7,247 nt of DNA. Source: CAZLLV01 sp964560325. Its GTDB lineage: Bacteria; Acidobacteriota; Thermoanaerobaculia; Multivoradales; DATKCC01. Every line of letters begins with the position of its first letter. Positions within the stretch are counted from its first letter, which is position 1. The stretch lies in assembly GCA_964560325.1 (NCBI GenBank), contig CAZLLV010000105.1:1-7247 (forward strand). The letters are read 5' to 3'. This document shows positions 5,482 to 7,247 of the stretch, piece by piece. The notes beneath the pieces are model-generated. The model saw only the letters and a list, made by a program, of their open reading frames with translations, ran no database searches and was not told where the DNA came from. The translations under genes and the position numbers were made by a program.

Positions 5482-7247
5482 GCCGCCCCGGCCGCACGCC
5501 GGAGAAGCGCGTTCGCCGCCTCGCGGTCGAAGCGAAAGGCGGCGTGGTGACCGTCGGGCGTGACGGCGGCCGGCTCGAACACTCCCGGCAGGCCGCGCAT
5601 CCAGTAGTCCTCGATCGTGCTCCGGGGTGCCAGGGAGACCACGTAGTCCACCCGCTCGTCCACCAGCCGCCGGATCCAGGCCGCCGGGCTGGCCCGCCGG
5701 GCGACCGCTTCGCGGTCCCGGTAGTCGACGATCGAGCCGTCCGGGGTGAGCGGCACGTAGAGCACCCGGTTCTGGAGCTGGCTTCCCAGGAGCGGGTACT
5801 GGTACCAGTTGTGCCCCACGCGGTCCCACCCCGCCGTGACCGCCAGACGATGCCCCGGCCGTTCGTCGAGTGCCTGCCAGAGCGGCCACGCGGCGGCGTA
5901 CGCCCTGTGGAGCGGGTGCATGTGGAAGGTCCGCACGCTCGGGTCGGCGGCGAAGGACCAGATCTCGTAGCGGTGGGCCGCGCGGATCGAGCCGACACCC
6001 GCACCGGCGAGCGCCACGGCGAGCACCAGCGCGGCGGCGACCCCGCCCGCGGGCAGCCATCCCCGGCTCCTGGCCCCGGAGGCGATCCACACGAGCACGC
6101 CGGCGACCGCCACGACCAGCGCCGCCGCACCCAGCGCCGCCGGCTCGGGCGGCGCCCACGCGACCGGTCGTGCGAGCCAGAGCCCCGCCAGCACCGCGGC
6201 CCCCCACAGCAGGCCACCGCCCCGCCCGTTCCAGCGTGCGGCCACCACGGCGAGGGCGGCGAAGGCGGGGGTCAGGTAGCGGCCCGCGGTGGTGACCTTG
6301 ATCGTGCGGCGGAAGAGCTCCATGTTGCCGCTCAGGAAGCCCGCGAACATCAGCGCCGCGGCCGCGAGGAGGCAGACGGCGACCGCGAGCCGGCGCCGGT
6401 CGTGCCGCAACGACGGCAGCGCGAGGAGTGCGAGAGCGCCGACGACGAGGATGCCCGGCCCCGGGTTGACGAACGAGCCGCCGCTCCCCAGCCGGGAGAG
6501 GAAGTACCACCAGAACTCGACGGCCCCGCTCAAGTGGTACCGCGGGTCGCCCAGGAAGAGCTCCGCCACCCTGCCGGTGTCCGCGCTCCCTTCCGACAGG
6601 ACGACATCGCCGAACGCGATCCGGAACGGGAAGAACGGCGAGCCCTGCTCGACCCAGGCGCGCAGGTACGAAGGCGCCCCGGCGACCGCGACCGCCAGGC
6701 AGGCGAGGAGGACGAGGCGCCGGGTCCGCCACGGCGCCGGGCTCCGCACGACCAGGACGACGACCGCGACGCCCGCCGCCGCGAAGAGGCCGGCGGTGGT
6801 GAGCTTGACGCCGACCATGAGCGCGAGCGCGGCGACCGCGAGCGGCGCTTCGATCGGGCGGCGCTCGATCGCCAGCCGCGCGACGAAGAGCGCCCCGAGG
6901 AGGAAGAGCGCGAGGGTCGTGTTGTCGACGTAGCCGCTGCTCAGGTAGGCGAGCACCGACGGCATGGCGCCCACCGCCGCGGCCGCCGACGCCGCCCGCT
7001 CGGGGTGCGCGCCGAGCACGACGGCGCCGGCGTAGGTGGCGAGCAGGACGACCGCCCAGACCGCCAGGCCCGCGGCGGCGATCGCCAGGTCGCCCCGAAA
7101 CGGCAGCATCGCCCACGCCCAGTAGAGGTCGCCGACCACCGGGAAGTACTCGTAGTTACCCCAGGCGTCGGGGGCCGCGCGCGCCACCAGCCCGTGGCTC
7201 TGCACCCAGAGGCCGGCCTTGAACAGGTGGTAGGTCATCGAGTCCCA
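5466..7247 (-). CDS. GT-C-like membrane glycosyltransferase, 5' end cut by window edge
   Basis: 593 residues are visible. The frame runs past the right edge, and the first visible residues, WDSMTYHLFKAGLW, match the first extracytoplasmic loop of dolichyl-phosphate-mannose-mannosyltransferase-like proteins, where the Asp and the YHL are characteristic. ATG 7238 lies inside this motif and is not the start; the first transmembrane helix lies outside the window. About ten further hydrophobic segments follow to residue 415. VGVKLTTAG (145-153) and AGRYLTPAFAAL (321-332) are family-typical. A soluble C-terminal domain (about 420-593) includes HNWYQYPLLGSQLQNRVLYV (479-498), VDYVVSLAP (533-541) and TIEDYWM (544-550). 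The likely role is sugar transfer from a polyprenyl-phosphate carrier to an unknown envelope acceptor. It differs clearly in sequence from the GT-C gene at 486-2234, so the two are not recent duplicates. Its promoter is not in view. Confidence 0.85.
   Translation of the reverse strand, partial: WDSMTYHLFKAGLWVQSHGLVARAAPDAWGNYEYFPVVGDLYWAWAMLPFRGDLAIAAAGLAVWAVVLLATYAGAVVLGAHPERAASAAAAVGAMPSVLAYLSSGYVDNTTLALFLLGALFVARLAIERRPIEAPLAVAALALMVGVKLTTAGLFAAAGVAVVVLVVRSPAPWRTRRLVLLACLAVAVAGAPSYLRAWVEQGSPFFPFRIAFGDVVLSEGSADTGRVAELFLGDPRYHLSGAVEFWWYFLSRLGSGGSFVNPGPGILVVGALALLALPSLRHDRRRLAVAVCLLAAAALMFAGFLSGNMELFRRTIKVTTAGRYLTPAFAALAVVAARWNGRGGGLLWGAAVLAGLWLARPVAWAPPEPAALGAAALVVAVAGVLVWIASGARSRGWLPAGGVAAALVLAVALAGAGVGSIRAAHRYEIWSFAADPSVRTFHMHPLHRAYAAAWPLWQALDERPGHRLAVTAGWDRVGHNWYQYPLLGSQLQNRVLYVPLTPDGSIVDYRDREAVARRASPAAWIRRLVDERVDYVVSLAPRSTIEDYWMRGLPGVFEPAAVTPDGHHAAFRFDREAANALLRRAAGAAQPVP

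Noticed and set aside
5470..5490. An inverted repeat CGGCT-G-AGCCG at the UbiA stop, as a terminator.
   Set aside because: The arms are separated by one base, giving at best a tiny hairpin, and no T-tract follows on either strand.
1762..7116. A 1784-codon open frame on the minus strand spanning most of the window.
   Set aside because: It crosses three better-supported genes in the wrong frame. Its translation is rich in Arg, Gly, Ala and Pro with no domain, and the stretch opposite the UbiA gene is the acidic complement of its membrane helices. It stays open only because stop codons are rare at this GC.
1..7247. CRISPR arrays, tRNAs, IS elements, toxin-antitoxin or defence genes.
   Set aside because: I found no repeat-spacer pattern, tRNA-like folds, transposase motifs or terminal repeats. 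The window is almost wholly filled by five coherent genes.

Overview
This is a gene-dense, very GC-rich bacterial window with almost no non-coding DNA. The third codon positions are mostly G or C, which leaves long spurious open frames on both strands. The reading frames look chromosomal and ordinary. I see no phage, IS, CRISPR, tRNA or rRNA signal. The high GC, the promoter-adjacent starts without Shine-Dalgarno sequences and the family mix suggest a lineage such as Acidobacteriota, with Actinomycetota also possible. The sequence alone does not settle this.

Layout: (1) 1-463, minus strand: the N-terminal third of a biotin carboxylase, running off the left edge. (2) 464-485: a 22-bp divergent intergenic region whose single A/T-rich patch reads as a -10 box on both strands. 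(3) 486-2234, plus: a multi-spanning GT-C glycosyltransferase of the phospholipid-carrier-dependent (PMT/ArnT-like) type. (4) 1974-4559, minus: a large YfhO-like membrane protein that overlaps the 3' end of the previous gene tail to tail by 261 bp. (5) 4560-4602: a second compact divergent promoter region. (6) 4603-5481, plus: a UbiA-superfamily enzyme resembling decaprenyl-phosphate phosphoribosyltransferase. (7) 5466-7247, minus: a second GT-C-like membrane glycosyltransferase, cut by the right edge, overlapping the UbiA gene tail to tail by 16 bp.

Apart from the carboxylase, the genes fit one theme: making polyprenyl-phosphate-linked sugars and using them at the outer face of the cytoplasmic membrane. 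The UbiA-type protein could make a polyprenyl-phosphoryl pentose donor. The GT-C proteins and the YfhO-like protein are candidates for using such lipid-linked sugars to decorate envelope glycans, lipids or proteins. The genes are not arranged as one operon but as alternating divergent and convergent pairs.

The most unusual features are architectural. All four visible gene starts sit 6-9 nt downstream of a -10-like hexamer with no ribosome binding site, so all four look leaderless. One of the promoters appears to be truly bidirectional. The convergent pair around position 2120 looks as if a spacer carrying both stop codons was lost, so each protein now ends in a tail encoded by the antisense of its neighbour. 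I see no clear evidence for a wholly new defence or mobile system.
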